Shown: positions 43,394-51,591 of the stretch, in pieces
Numbering within the stretch: the first letter of the stretch is position 1
How the letters are laid out: each line of letters starts with the position of its first letter
Origin: Paenibacillus xylanilyticus
Lineage (GTDB): Bacteria; Bacillota; Bacilli; Paenibacillales; Paenibacillaceae
NCBI RefSeq assembly: GCF_013359935.1
Contig: NZ_JABMCB010000201.1
Location: forward strand, 496,001-560,000
DNA length: 64,000 nt
Reading direction: 5' to 3'
The notes under the pieces: generated by a model
Seen by the model: the letters and a program-made list of their open reading frames with translations, nothing else
Database searches by the model: none
What the model was told of the DNA's origin: nothing
Translations under genes and position numbers: made by a program

Positions 43394-44398
43394 ATGTATG
43401 AGTATTTACCAACTTTAAATAAAACAGCAGAAAAGTATCGTACTAAAGCACAAAGAGAACTAAAATACTGCGTTACTTGTCAGCCTTATGATGGTGGCAG
43501 TTATGTTTGGATAATGGGAGAAGAAACAACTGTAGAAGAGATTTTTGACAGTATTGATTGTCCAGAAAGATATAGAGATGATATTGTAGAACATCTCGGA
43601 TGCCCTAATTGTGGAAATAGTTCGTTTGATCGTTATGATACTGTTGGTACAGAGGACAACTATAGAATACGGGTTGAAAGTCATTACAACAAGGCACTCA
43701 GTAAATATAATAATAAGATCCAAAGCTTTAGAGAGCATCTTGAACAATTCCCCTCATTAGCAGGATCCCATCCTCTAGGTAGAAAAATTTTTAAAGAAAT
43801 AAGAGAAAAGAAAGTAGACTCGATAAATGTTGGAGTTACTTCATGGTATAGAGCACGTGGTGTAGACCACTCAAAAGTGTTTGATAGTAAGGATTTGCAT
43901 GCCCCCCCAGTAGGGAAATCTTCTGGAGGAAGATTTCATCATTCAGGACAAAGTGTATTATATCTTGCTGATAGTAAGGACTTAGCTATGACGGAAGCAC
44001 TCGAAGATCCATCTGTCCCTTCGATTATTTGGATACAAGAATACAAGTTGATAGAAACGATCGATAATGTATTGGATTTAAGATATGACTGGGATAATTT
44101 TGGTCAATTATCTAATCTGACAATGGCAGCATTACTTGCTTCAGGATGCATTTTTGAACGTGTTCAAGATAGAAATAATAAATGGAAACCACAATACTTC
44201 ATCACTAGTTTTATTGCTGATTGTGCAAGATCAGCAGGTTACAGTGGGATACTTTATTCCTCAAGCAGAGATAGTGGTTTTAATTTGGTACTGTTTAATA
44301 ATAATGACAACATACAACCAGTAGGTAAGCCAAATATATTTATTTATGAAGGAAGAGGCAGTGTTAATTTCTTTGATGATAGTTTTATAGATTTTTAG
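43394..44398 (+). CDS. Cassette gene: RES-domain protein
   Basis: The C-terminal half carries the RES pattern: WYRARG with the key arginine, a DLHAPP segment, GRFHHSGQSVLYLAD and a glutamate in MTEALED. RES toxins (ParT/MbcT family) degrade NAD+ or ADP-ribosylate targets. The N-terminal half has four cysteines (CVTC, CPNC) that may bind zinc, an architecture seen in larger stand-alone RES proteins. No Xre-type antitoxin gene is next to it. ATG 43394 is preferred over TTG 43385 from spacing to AGAGGAT. It is the first cassette after the second attI copy. Confidence 0.78.
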   Translation: MYEYLPTLNKTAEKYRTKAQRELKYCVTCQPYDGGSYVWIMGEETTVEEIFDSIDCPERYRDDIVEHLGCPNCGNSSFDRYDTVGTEDNYRIRVESHYNKALSKYNNKIQSFREHLEQFPSLAGSHPLGRKIFKEIREKKVDSINVGVTSWYRARGVDHSKVFDSKDLHAPPVGKSSGGRFHHSGQSVLYLADSKDLAMTEALEDPSVPSIIWIQEYKLIETIDNVLDLRYDWDNFGQLSNLTMAALLASGCIFERVQDRNNKWKPQYFITSFIADCARSAGYSGILYSSSRDSGFNLVLFNNNDNIQPVGKPNIFIYEGRGSVNFFDDSFIDF

Positions 44399-44422
44399 TA
44401 TTTCTATGAAGTCGTGGTGCAT

Positions 44423-44594
44423 CATCTAACATCATATCCACGTATCGGAGCCTGACGGCTTCTCGGTCCGCCCTAAGGGGATTGGCAGGGAAGTGGAATC
44501 AGGCGGACACATCTGCACCGACTAACCGCATCGCAACTGGCTCCTGGCGGTGTCTTAAGTCGGTGAGACGTCGTGGATACAGGAACGTTAGCAG
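44423..44594 (+). repeat. attC-like site F
   Basis: The left core CATCTAAC (44423-44430) is the exact complement of its own cassette start, GTTAGATG at 43342. The outer stem is TATCCACG with CGTGGATA, a compensated T-to-C/A-to-G change relative to other sites. The inner stem GTCCGCC pairs with GGCGGAC. The right core GTTAGCA is at 44587. Confidence 0.87.
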
Positions 44595-44634
44595 AAATCG
44601 GTAAAATGACAAATTATTTATCTGGGGTGTTTCG

Positions 44635-45066
44635 GTGAAGTATACACATTTAAAAAATCTGATTCATGCTGATTTAGTTGAATATAAAGAAGTAGAAGGT
44701 ATGAAACTTATTTTACGTTTTAGAATTCATAGAGACTCAAATGAACAAAATTATTCTGAATTGATTGATGTTAAAGGTGGTTCATTAATTGACCAAGACG
44801 ATGAAAGATTTCCGTTAATTGAAATTGAATTTGATTCTTATATAGGTTTTTCAATAAGGAGTGAAAGTTACACATTAAAAGATGAATATGAAGAGTTTGA
44901 AGGGAAGATTTTCAGAACTTTCAAGAGATCCAGATATTTAGATTACATTAAATTAGCGACATTTGCATCAGATGAACACCCGGGTCCATATAAACATTAT
45001 GGAGTTGCTGGATTAAATCATATTGTTGACATTATATCCTCTGATGTACCTTACATAAGAATATAA
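44635..45066 (+). CDS. Cassette gene: hypothetical 143-residue protein
   Basis: I do not recognise this soluble, AT-rich gene product. It has a beta-rich look with an HYGVAGLNHIVDIISSDVPY segment near the C-terminus. GTG 44635 is the start, with a GGGGTG ribosome site. Size, composition and position 48 bases after a crossover point are typical of the other cassettes. Confidence 0.58.
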   Translation: MKYTHLKNLIHADLVEYKEVEGMKLILRFRIHRDSNEQNYSELIDVKGGSLIDQDDERFPLIEIEFDSYIGFSIRSESYTLKDEYEEFEGKIFRTFKRSRYLDYIKLATFASDEHPGPYKHYGVAGLNHIVDIISSDVPYIRI

Positions 45067-45096
45067 TCAGTAGGTATTTCTAGGGAGTCACGGAAT

Positions 45097-45270
45097 TAGA
45101 TAACAATGTATTCACGCATCGAGTCGACTTCGTCGACCCTCGGTCCGCCAGATGAATTTCGAGGAAGTGGAATCAGGCAGACACACTTACGAGGCTAACA
45201 GCGCTGGCGCGCAGCTGGCTCCACCGGAGCCTTAAGCCTCTCAGCATCGTGAATACGGGAACGATATAAG
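45097..45270 (+). repeat. attC-like site G
   Basis: The left core TAGATAAC ends at 45104. The outer stem TATTCACG pairs with CGTGAATA, and inner GTCGAC hairpins are present. The right core reads GATATAAG at 45263, where GTT has become GAT. Confidence 0.75.
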
Positions 45271-45304
45271 AAATCCCTAAAAGAATAAAAAGGATGGTAG
45301 CTTA

Positions 45305-45685
45305 ATGAATTCAGTGCATGATAACGAAGTGATTTCTTATGAAGTGAATTTAAAGAACGAGTATATTGTTGTACATACAGAAAACAGAGACGAGGCAGTA
45401 AAGATTAAATTCTATAATGTGATGGCCCACCTATTTGAAGATCATTTATGTGGCAGTATTCTATTGGACATTACAGATTATGAAATTAACCGATTTGTAG
45501 ATGAAAGTAAGGAGATATTTGAAAAGCACAAACCGTATGGCTGGCCGATCAGTTACGAGAGCATAGATGAATTGAAAGAGGTACTGATCCAAGGGCAGTA
45601 TAAGTGCTATATAATCTCCTCTTCATACGGATTTAACGGATGGATACTGGCTAAAGAACTAAGTATAACTAAGGGCAAGGAATGA
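45305..45685 (+). CDS. Cassette gene: hypothetical 126-residue protein
   Basis: This small acidic soluble protein has no recognised domain. It has an EVNLKNEYIVVHTENRDEAV beginning and a YGFNGWILAKELSI end, the general style of immunity-type proteins. It starts 41 bases after the crossover, with only a weak GGATGG ribosome site. Function is not inferred. Confidence 0.55.
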   Translation: MNSVHDNEVISYEVNLKNEYIVVHTENRDEAVKIKFYNVMAHLFEDHLCGSILLDITDYEINRFVDESKEIFEKHKPYGWPISYESIDELKEVLIQGQYKCYIISSSYGFNGWILAKELSITKGKE

Positions 45686-45717
45686 AAGTCTAAGAAAACA
45701 ATTAAAGGTAGGGACAT

Positions 45718-45814
45718 CTTATAACATAATATTCACGCTGCGGACATTCGTCCTGGGTCCGGCATTCGCCGGACACCCAGCATACGCTGGGTCGTGAATA
45801 CAGAACGTTATTAG
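45718..45814 (+). repeat. attC-like site H, compact form
   Basis: This is the clearest short site, 97 bases. The left core CTTATAAC matches 7 of 8 bases of the complement of its cassette start. The outer stem is TATTCACG/CGTGAATA, and inner hairpins are GTCCGGC with GCCGGAC and CCCAGC with GCTGGG. The right core GTTATTAG is at 45807. Confidence 0.87.
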
Positions 45815-45886
45815 GAAATCAACACAAAGGTTTAAAGCATAAAGCTGAAAAAGCTACTCCTAAAGCTTAAAGAATAGAGGCTTAGA

Positions 45887-46108
45887 ATGATGAAAAACAG
45901 TAGAATAAGAATGCTGATAATATTATTTTTTGGAATAACATTCATTGTTTCTGCTGGAGCAATTCTTTATGTATTGAAGAAGGATAAAAATAGCATGGAT
46001 TTAGGGCTATTACTGACTATTAATTCATTCTCATTTTTAATTGTAGGTCTAAACCTCATTGTCCTAATTACAAGAAGAATTCAAGGGCAGATGAAAACTG
46101 GTGAATAA
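45887..46108 (+). CDS. Cassette gene: small two-helix membrane protein
   Basis: This 73-residue protein has two hydrophobic segments, about residues 9-27 and 38-60, with a charged KKDKN turn between them. It should sit in the cytoplasmic membrane. No family is recognised. It lies 80 bases after a crossover, a longer lead than most cassettes, so a missed upstream signal is possible. Confidence 0.55.
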   Translation: MMKNSRIRMLIILFFGITFIVSAGAILYVLKKDKNSMDLGLLLTINSFSFLIVGLNLIVLITRRIQGQMKTGE

Positions 46109-46159
46109 AAAAAAGAGTAACTCTTGGTATTGTAGTCGATTCAAAGAGGAGGCTGACAT

Positions 46160-46306
46160 CCTACAACAACATATTCACGCATGGAGGCTTATTGCCCTTC
46201 GGTTGTCAGATGTATAATCATAGAAGGGGCTCAGACAACAAACGCCCTGCCTAAGATAAGAGCTATCTAAGGCTGTGGCGTTTCGTAAATGCAGAGACGT
46301 TAGATT
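46160..46306 (+). repeat. attC-like site I (AGATGTATAATC subclass)
   Basis: The left core CCTACAAC (46160-46167) is followed by TATTCACG. Inner stems are GTTGTC with GACAAC and AACGCC with GGCGTT. An apical hairpin, AGATA/TATCT, encloses AGAGC. The right core GTTAGATT is at 46299. Confidence 0.78.
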
Positions 46307-46350
46307 AAATTTGGCGAAGTGCGAAAGTGAAATTTAAAGAGGAGTAATTT

Positions 46351-46724
46351 ATGATAATAGAAACTGAAATGACAATCAAAACATTAAAAGAGCTTGTTAG
46401 TTCAGGGGAAAAGCATTTTAAACGAGTCGAAATAACGGAGTACGGAAAAATTCGGAATTTTATTTTAGTGAAGTGATATTTGAAGAATGCATATTGTCAT
46501 TAGATTTTACTGGTTCTTCATTTAGAAGTGCCAAGTTTATTAATTCAAACATTAAAGCTTCAATTTTTAGTGAAACAGATCTATCTAATTCGGAATTTAT
46601 TAATAATAGTATTGATGCTTGTGTGTTTAGGAATGCAAATATAGAAGGAATTATTTTTTTGAAAAACACTCAATACTCAAGTGAAAATACAATTGAAGAT
46701 TTAAAAGAAATGGTGAAAAAATAA
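46351..46724 (+). pseudogene. Cassette gene: pentapeptide-repeat protein, frameshifted
   Basis: ATG 46351 follows a GGAG site and reads to an A run near 46446-46450. After it the coding frame changes and gives NSEFYFSEVIFEECILSLDF and a short pentapeptide-repeat region (FTGSSFRSAKFINSNIKASI). Adding one A restores a protein of about 124 residues. Pentapeptide-repeat proteins include DNA-mimic gyrase protectors, which would suit a mobile cassette, but there are too few repeats here to claim that. The break may be decay or an undercalled base. Confidence 0.62.
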
Positions 46725-47004
46725 GAGAATTAAGGTGATAGTAATTCAAGAAGGCCCAACATCATCTATGAGAACAAGGTAAGCTATTTTCAGGAGCATT
46801 ATGGTGCTCACTTATGTAAATCAGTTCAAATTAAAATTGGAGGAAAAGTCCTTAATGAATTGATTTATGAATGGGATTCTAGGTTAAGCGTTTCAGCAGC
46901 AAGGAAGGAATTCAGCCGGACACATCCACACCGAAATAGGTGTTTTGCACCCGAGGCTTTGCCCTTAAGTCGGTGAGACGTCATGAACACAGGAACGTTA
47001 TACG
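46725..47004 (+). repeat. Gene remnant joined to the right half of attC-like site J
   Basis: Bases about 46774-46880 read as IYENKVSYFQEHYGAHLCKS and onward, a coding fragment without start or end. From about 46900 the DNA matches the right half of the attC-like sites (CAGCCGGACACATCC, CTTAAGTCGGTGAGACG, CATGAACACAGGAACGTTATACG). The right core is at 46997. A cassette has been partly deleted here. Confidence 0.6.
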
Positions 47005-47028
47005 TAATATTTCGAAAGCAGGAATAGT

Positions 47029-47472
47029 ATGAAAATAAACAAGGCGATGAAAAATTTATTGAATGGGTTAGCTCAGCCAAACGAATTGATAAGTTTGAAT
47101 CTATTCAACCCCGATTTTTGTGTATGGGATAATTGCATTGTAATTGATGCTTCAAGTTTAGGAGAGAGAGGTTCTATTGAAGAAACCATTTATCATGATC
47201 GTACGGATTTGGAAGCCTCAATTAATCATTACCATCTAGACAACCTAAGAACTGGAATAAAACTCATTTCTAATTGGGAAGAGAATTTAAAGTTGAGCTA
47301 TCCAGAAAGGGACTTTATTTTAATTTTAAGTTCTACAATTGAAGGAGAAGATGTCGTTATTAGGTTCTATCAATTCAGAGATAATGAACCTGAATGGATT
47401 AGATTAAACGATCTTGAAGGATATAAAGAAGAAGCCATTTTAGTAATTGAGATTTTGAATAAAGTTCAATGA
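47029..47472 (+). CDS. Cassette gene: hypothetical 147-residue protein
   Basis: This soluble protein of unknown family starts MKINKAMKNLLNGLAQPNEL. Its centre has an acidic SNWEENLKLSYPERDFILIL stretch, and it ends in a helix. The style is that of immunity proteins of polymorphic toxin systems, but I make no firm assignment. It starts 32 bases after the crossover. Confidence 0.55.
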   Translation: MKINKAMKNLLNGLAQPNELISLNLFNPDFCVWDNCIVIDASSLGERGSIEETIYHDRTDLEASINHYHLDNLRTGIKLISNWEENLKLSYPERDFILILSSTIEGEDVVIRFYQFRDNEPEWIRLNDLEGYKEEAILVIEILNKVQ

Positions 47473-47484
47473 TGCGGATTGCTT

Positions 47485-47582
47485 TGTATAACATAATGTT
47501 TACGCAGCGGACATTCGTTCTTGATCCGGCATACACCGGATACTCAGCATTGGCTGAATCGTTAATACAGGAGCGTTATGCG
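47485..47582 (+). repeat. attC-like site K, compact form
   Basis: The left core TGTATAAC (47485-47492) matches 7 of 8 bases of the complement of its cassette start, GTTATACG at 46997. The inner stem ATCCGG pairs with CCGGAT. The right core GTTATGCG is at 47575. Confidence 0.8.
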
Positions 47583-47626
47583 CCATTACCTGTAAATATT
47601 AAAGATAATATTTAAGGAGATAACTT

Positions 47627-48280
47627 ATGAAAACTAAGATACTCTTATTATTTTTTATGACGATAATGTGTTCATCTTGTCAAGATAGTAGTCAACCGAC
47701 TACTTTAAACAGCGAAACTAATTCAAAAATGAATATTGAACTGCCTCCTGACGTAGTGAGTACAAGTGATGGAACAGAATCAAAAGAGATAACGGAAGGT
47801 CGATTAGATCCTTCTAATAATACAGGGTTACCCATGAGCATTGGGAACCTTGATTTGAAAGGAGAATTTTATGATGAAATGCTTCGTAACCCTATAGATC
47901 ATGATTATGAATTGGAATTTAATGAATTTCAAAATTCCAAAGAGATTATTACAACATTGGAATGGGGGGCATTTGAAAGCAAATATACAGAGATTTGGGA
48001 TAAAGAGTTGAATCAAATATATAAAACGCTTCTTTCTAAGTTGGATAGAGAACCAAGAGAAGCACTAATTGAATCGCAGAAAGAATGGTTACAATATCAC
48101 TTAAGGGAAACAAAATTTGTAGAGGAGACATTTATTTATAATGGTTATCTTGGATCAACAGGACCAGTAAGCCTAACCAAAGTTATATGGGAGAGAATTA
48201 GGGAAAGAACAATGCAATTATTTGAATATCGATATTTGCTAGATGGTGAAGTTGAGTTTGTATACCAAAGTGAAAAATAA
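47627..48280 (+). CDS. Cassette gene: lipoprotein with LprI/DUF1311-like domain
   Basis: The N-terminus is a lipoprotein signal with cysteines in MCSSCQDSS (lipobox-like). The C-terminal half has the helix pattern of LprI/DUF1311 proteins, LIESQKEWLQYHLRE...RTMQLFEYRYLL. Some members inhibit host lysozyme. It is expected on the outer face of the membrane. The ribosome site AAGGAG is 8 bases before the ATG. Secreted cargo in a cassette suggests a role in competition or protection. Confidence 0.7.
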   Translation: MKTKILLLFFMTIMCSSCQDSSQPTTLNSETNSKMNIELPPDVVSTSDGTESKEITEGRLDPSNNTGLPMSIGNLDLKGEFYDEMLRNPIDHDYELEFNEFQNSKEIITTLEWGAFESKYTEIWDKELNQIYKTLLSKLDREPREALIESQKEWLQYHLRETKFVEETFIYNGYLGSTGPVSLTKVIWERIRERTMQLFEYRYLLDGEVEFVYQSEK

Positions 48281-48322
48281 AGTTGGAATCTTGATCAAAG
48301 GTTTTCAGATGATGCTTCGAAT

Positions 48323-48479
48323 GCAGTAACGGCGTATATCTCTGTATTCAAGCTGCGCGATACCACCCTTTGGTTTTTAGATGTATAATCGTGGAAGAAC
48401 ACTCAGACAACATACGACCCAGCCTAAGATAAGAGTTATCTAGAGCTGGGTCGTTTCGTGGATACAAGAGCGTTATGAG
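48323..48479 (+). repeat. attC-like site L (AGATGTATAATC subclass)
   Basis: The left core GCAGTAAC ends at 48330; the stem is GTATTCA with TGGATAC. AGATGTATAATC lies at 48379-48390, and an AGATA/TATCT apical hairpin is present. The right core GTTATGAG is at 48472. The left core is one inserted base away from matching its cassette start. Confidence 0.75.
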
Positions 48480-48515
48480 AAATCTTCGTAAAATAATTAC
48501 GCAAGGAGCATTCCA

Positions 48516-49058
48516 ATGAAGATTCAAAAACAAGTGATTATTGAAGGATACAATAATGAATGGCCAAGAGCGTTCAATATAATAGAATCGATTATATCTA
48601 ACAAATTAAATAGACTGGTATTACGAATTGAACACGTTGGAAGTACGTCAATCCCGAGTCTTTCAGCCAAACCAATTATTGATATAGATGTAGTAATTGA
48701 ATCTATGGACTGCCTGCCACAGGTAATCAAAAAACTAGAAGAATTGGGATATATTCATGAAGGTGATTTGGGGATTAAAAGCAGAGAAGCATTTGCAAGA
48801 AGGGACGTTTATGTACCCTACACTAGTGAAGGCAATGAGAAGCACGAACATCATCTATACGTATGCAATAGGGAAAGTGAAGAATTGAAAAGACATATAA
48901 TGTTTAGAAATATACTAAGAAAGCATCCTTTATTAGTATCTGAGTATGAGGAGTTAAAGTTCCAACTAGCTAATAAATACAGAAACAATCGCCAAGCCTA
49001 TACTACTGGAAAGACAGAATTTATTACGAGAATAATGAATGAATACCAAGATATTTAA
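48516..49058 (+). CDS. Cassette gene: GrpB-family nucleotidyltransferase-like protein
   Basis: The 180-residue protein fits the GrpB/DUF84-like nucleotidyltransferase superfamily members common in Bacilli. It has IEHVGSTSIPSLSAKPIIDIDVVI, shown here as the GSTSIPSLSAKPIIDIDV motif, and an HHLYVC strand. The aspartate pair in DID would hold metal. Molecular function is unproven; it is often annotated as dephospho-CoA kinase-related. GCAAGGAG precedes ATG 48516, 43 bases after a crossover point. Confidence 0.82.
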   Translation: MKIQKQVIIEGYNNEWPRAFNIIESIISNKLNRLVLRIEHVGSTSIPSLSAKPIIDIDVVIESMDCLPQVIKKLEELGYIHEGDLGIKSREAFARRDVYVPYTSEGNEKHEHHLYVCNRESEELKRHIMFRNILRKHPLLVSEYEELKFQLANKYRNNRQAYTTGKTEFITRIMNEYQDI

Positions 49059-49083
49059 GTGTATTTCAGGTATACGGTTACAT

Positions 49084-49233
49084 CTGATAACAAAGCTTCT
49101 TCGCTGCAGTCCATTCGGCCCTTGATTTGCAAGCTGAGGTAACCAGAGAAGCGGATTCATCTTATCACCCTACGGGGCTAAGTCTGTCGCTTCTTAAAGT
49201 CTCTTTGGTTCGTAGATAAAGTAACGTTAGCTA
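49084..49233 (+). repeat. attC-like site M, diverged
   Basis: The left core CTGATAAC (49084-49091) matches 7 of 8 bases of the complement of its own cassette start, GTTATGAG at 48472. The outer stem is weaker than in other sites. The right core GTTAGCTA is at 49226. Confidence 0.68.
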
Positions 49234-49272
49234 AATTCCCTAAACTACCTATTTAGAGGTGTACATTCAGAG

Positions 49273-49866
49273 ATGTCTTATACAAAACCGGTTATTAGAG
49301 AACCTTATTATGATTGTCCAAAGTGGTTTGATAATGATGTGTATCGTTCTGAGTATCTTACGCTCTCGGGCAAGTGCACATCTTCTGAAGTTGAACTCTT
49401 TTTAATACACTTATTTGGATATAGCAATACAAACATAGATCAATCAATGGAAGATACTTTTAATGAACTACTTGCGAATGAATCTGTAGCTATTTTGGGT
49501 GGTATTGCTTTTTATGAAAGTGAAGAAAAATGTATTATGCCAAGTTGTTGTTGTGGTCTAGAACAATTTAAGGAGATTTATAGTTCTATTCTTAATAGAG
49601 AGAGTCCCTGGCTTGGACATGATCCTTCACCGGAAATAACTTTTAAGGATAACATGGCCATCGTCTGGTCTAATGATCCAGATTCTAATGGTAGATCGGA
49701 CGTTTTCCATATTGATTTTAAGTTTGAAGAAATTTTATCATGTCTTGAGCAATCTAAATATGACTTGAAAGATTTTATTGATAAACCGCTCTTTGAATGG
49801 ATTTATCGAAGAGATCAAGCTACAGCTAATAAAATGAAAGATAGAATGTATGAGTGGTTTCTTTAG
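49273..49866 (+). CDS. Cassette gene: hypothetical 197-residue protein
   Basis: The soluble protein has a Cys cluster (MPSCCCGLEQF) and a HDPSPEITFKDNMAIVW strand that together resemble SUKH- or barrel-type immunity proteins; the exact family is not certain. GAGGTG lies about 12 bases before ATG 49273. The lead from the crossover is 47 bases, as in neighbouring cassettes. No signal peptide is visible. Confidence 0.58.
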   Translation: MSYTKPVIREPYYDCPKWFDNDVYRSEYLTLSGKCTSSEVELFLIHLFGYSNTNIDQSMEDTFNELLANESVAILGGIAFYESEEKCIMPSCCCGLEQFKEIYSSILNRESPWLGHDPSPEITFKDNMAIVWSNDPDSNGRSDVFHIDFKFEEILSCLEQSKYDLKDFIDKPLFEWIYRRDQATANKMKDRMYEWFL

Positions 49867-49905
49867 GAATTGTAATTATTAGTATTTCTAAGAAGGTAGA
49901 AACAG

Positions 49906-49984
49906 CAGCTATCATTATATTCACCTACGGATCGGCTGTAGCTGCCATAAAATTTTCGGGTTGGTGAACACATAAAGTTATCCA
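49906..49984 (+). repeat. attC-like site N, shortest
   Basis: In 79 bases the left core CAGCTATC matches 6 of 8 bases of the complement of its cassette start (GTTAGCTA). The stem TTCACC pairs with GGTGAA, another compensated variant of TTCACG/CGTGAA. The right core GTTATCCA is at 49977. Confidence 0.7.
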
Positions 49985-50031
49985 GTCCCGAATCTTTTAA
50001 AAAATAACCGACGCAAAGGAAGATGAGAAAT

Positions 50032-50552
50032 ATGGATAAAGGGAGAATTATATTTTTAAATGGTGTAACAAGTTCAGGTAAAACCTCAATAGTAGAAGCT
50101 ATGCAAACTTACTCTGAACCGTTTTTTTATGTTGTGGCCAATGATCTTTTGAAAATACGATTGGTGATAAACACCTACAAGATAATTACTGGAAGCATCT
50201 AAGTGAAGCAATAATAATGATGTATCACACAGCAACATTATTTTCGGATCGTGGAAAGAATATCTTAATCGATGGCATACTTGTTGAAAGACCTGAGTTA
50301 AAGCCACATTACGATAAGGTCATGGAAATTTTTAATGGGTACCCTTTGGATATCGTCGAAGTGTATTGTCCTTTAGATATCTGTCGTAAGAGAAATGTAG
50401 AACGTGGTGACAGAAGGGAAGATCAATCTGATGAGCAAAACAAAATAATGTCGCAAAACATTCGCTATAGTTGCTCAGTTGATACAAGTTTAAATTCACC
50501 AGAAGAATGTGCGGACATTATTATTACATCATTATTTCAAAAAAATAAATAA
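50032..50552 (+). pseudogene. Cassette gene: CPT-like P-loop kinase, frameshifted
   Basis: The N-terminal part has the P-loop LNGVTSSGKTSI. At a four-T run (50147-50150) the frame breaks. Adding one T gives DLFENTIGDKHLQDNYWKHL and continues into the 50217 frame (MMYHTATLFSDRGKNILIDG). The reconstructed 174-residue protein is a chloramphenicol phosphotransferase-like kinase, related to the intact one at 20398. Such kinases modify small molecules; the substrate is unknown. Homopolymer undercall or true inactivation are both possible. Confidence 0.68.
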
Positions 50553-50577
50553 TCTCAAACATTTTATTAATTCAAAA

Positions 50578-50630
50578 GATCAGAGCTATCTAACGGGGAA
50601 TTGACATCAGGAACAGAGGAACGTTATACG
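50578..50630 (+). repeat. attC-like site O, right half only
   Basis: CAGAGCTATCTAACGG and GAGGAACGTTATACG match the centre and right end of other sites, but the left core and outer stem are missing. A deletion removed the left side. Confidence 0.5.
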
Positions 50631-50666
50631 AAATTAGCGTAAATCAGAAACCTTGGAGGCGATTTC

Positions 50667-51571
50667 ATGAAAGTACATAAGATTGAGTTAGCGAAGTGTC
50701 TCCCATTTTTAAAGCAACCTCAGGAGATTCCATCCGATTCGAAACGCTTGACGCTGGTTGGGGAATGGGAGCGAGTAATTCTGAACGAAAAAAACCTTTC
50801 TCGAGAAGGGAAAAGATAGATGGGGGACACGCATTAGTAGGCCCTATTTTAATAGAAAATGCAAAACAAGGAATGACACTAGAGATAATATTTAATGATA
50901 TTATACCTGGTCATTATGGATTCACAGCTGCTGGACAATACCCTAATTGGCAGAACCAAAAGTTACACTTAACTGAGTACCAGGAAATTAGCCTTGACTG
51001 GAAACTTGATAACAAATTGATGGTGGGAAATTGCGATATTAATGGGAAAACATTCACAGTATCATTAAAGCCGTTCATGGGTGTCTTTGGAATGCCGCCA
51101 GAATCAGGCGGAGTACATTCCACGTGGCCACCACGATATTGTGGAGGTAACATAGACTGCAAGGAGTTAGTAAAAGGCAGTAAGTTGTATTTACCGATAT
51201 CTGTTGATGGAGCTTACCTCGCAATTGGTGATGGCCATGCCCTACAAGGAGATGGCGAGGTGAGTTGCCAAGCAATTGAATGCCCAATGGAAGTTGTTGA
51301 TATAACGGTTAACGTAATTGAAAACATGAGTTTGTCAAATCCAAGAGCGAATACACCAGCTGGATGGATCACATTCGGATTTCACGAGGACTTGAACGAA
51401 GCGACGGTTCAGGCGCTTGATGGTATGCTCAATTTATTGGGTGAATTATATGGATTGAATCGTGTGGAAGCTATTGCATTAGGAAGTTCAATTGTAGACT
51501 TGCGAATTACGCAAATCGTCAATGGGGTTAAAGGGGTGCATGCTTGTTTACCTCATGGAATTTTAAAGTAA
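50667..51571 (+). pseudogene. Cassette gene: acetamidase/formamidase family, N-terminal frameshift
   Basis: A strong GGAGG site precedes ATG 50667 and the reading MKVHKIELAK. The rest of the protein (SPIFKATSGDSIRFETLDAG and onward) lies in another frame opening at 50696, which suggests one lost base near 50696. The main body has the acetamidase/formamidase features GGHALVGPI, GVFGMPPESGG and SVDGAYLAIGDGHALQGDGE. It would hydrolyse short amides. At about 300 residues it is the usual family length once joined. Use of GTG 50696 as a start is possible but has no ribosome site. Confidence 0.7.
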
Positions 51572-51591
51572 CTCAAAGGGGACGCAAAATT

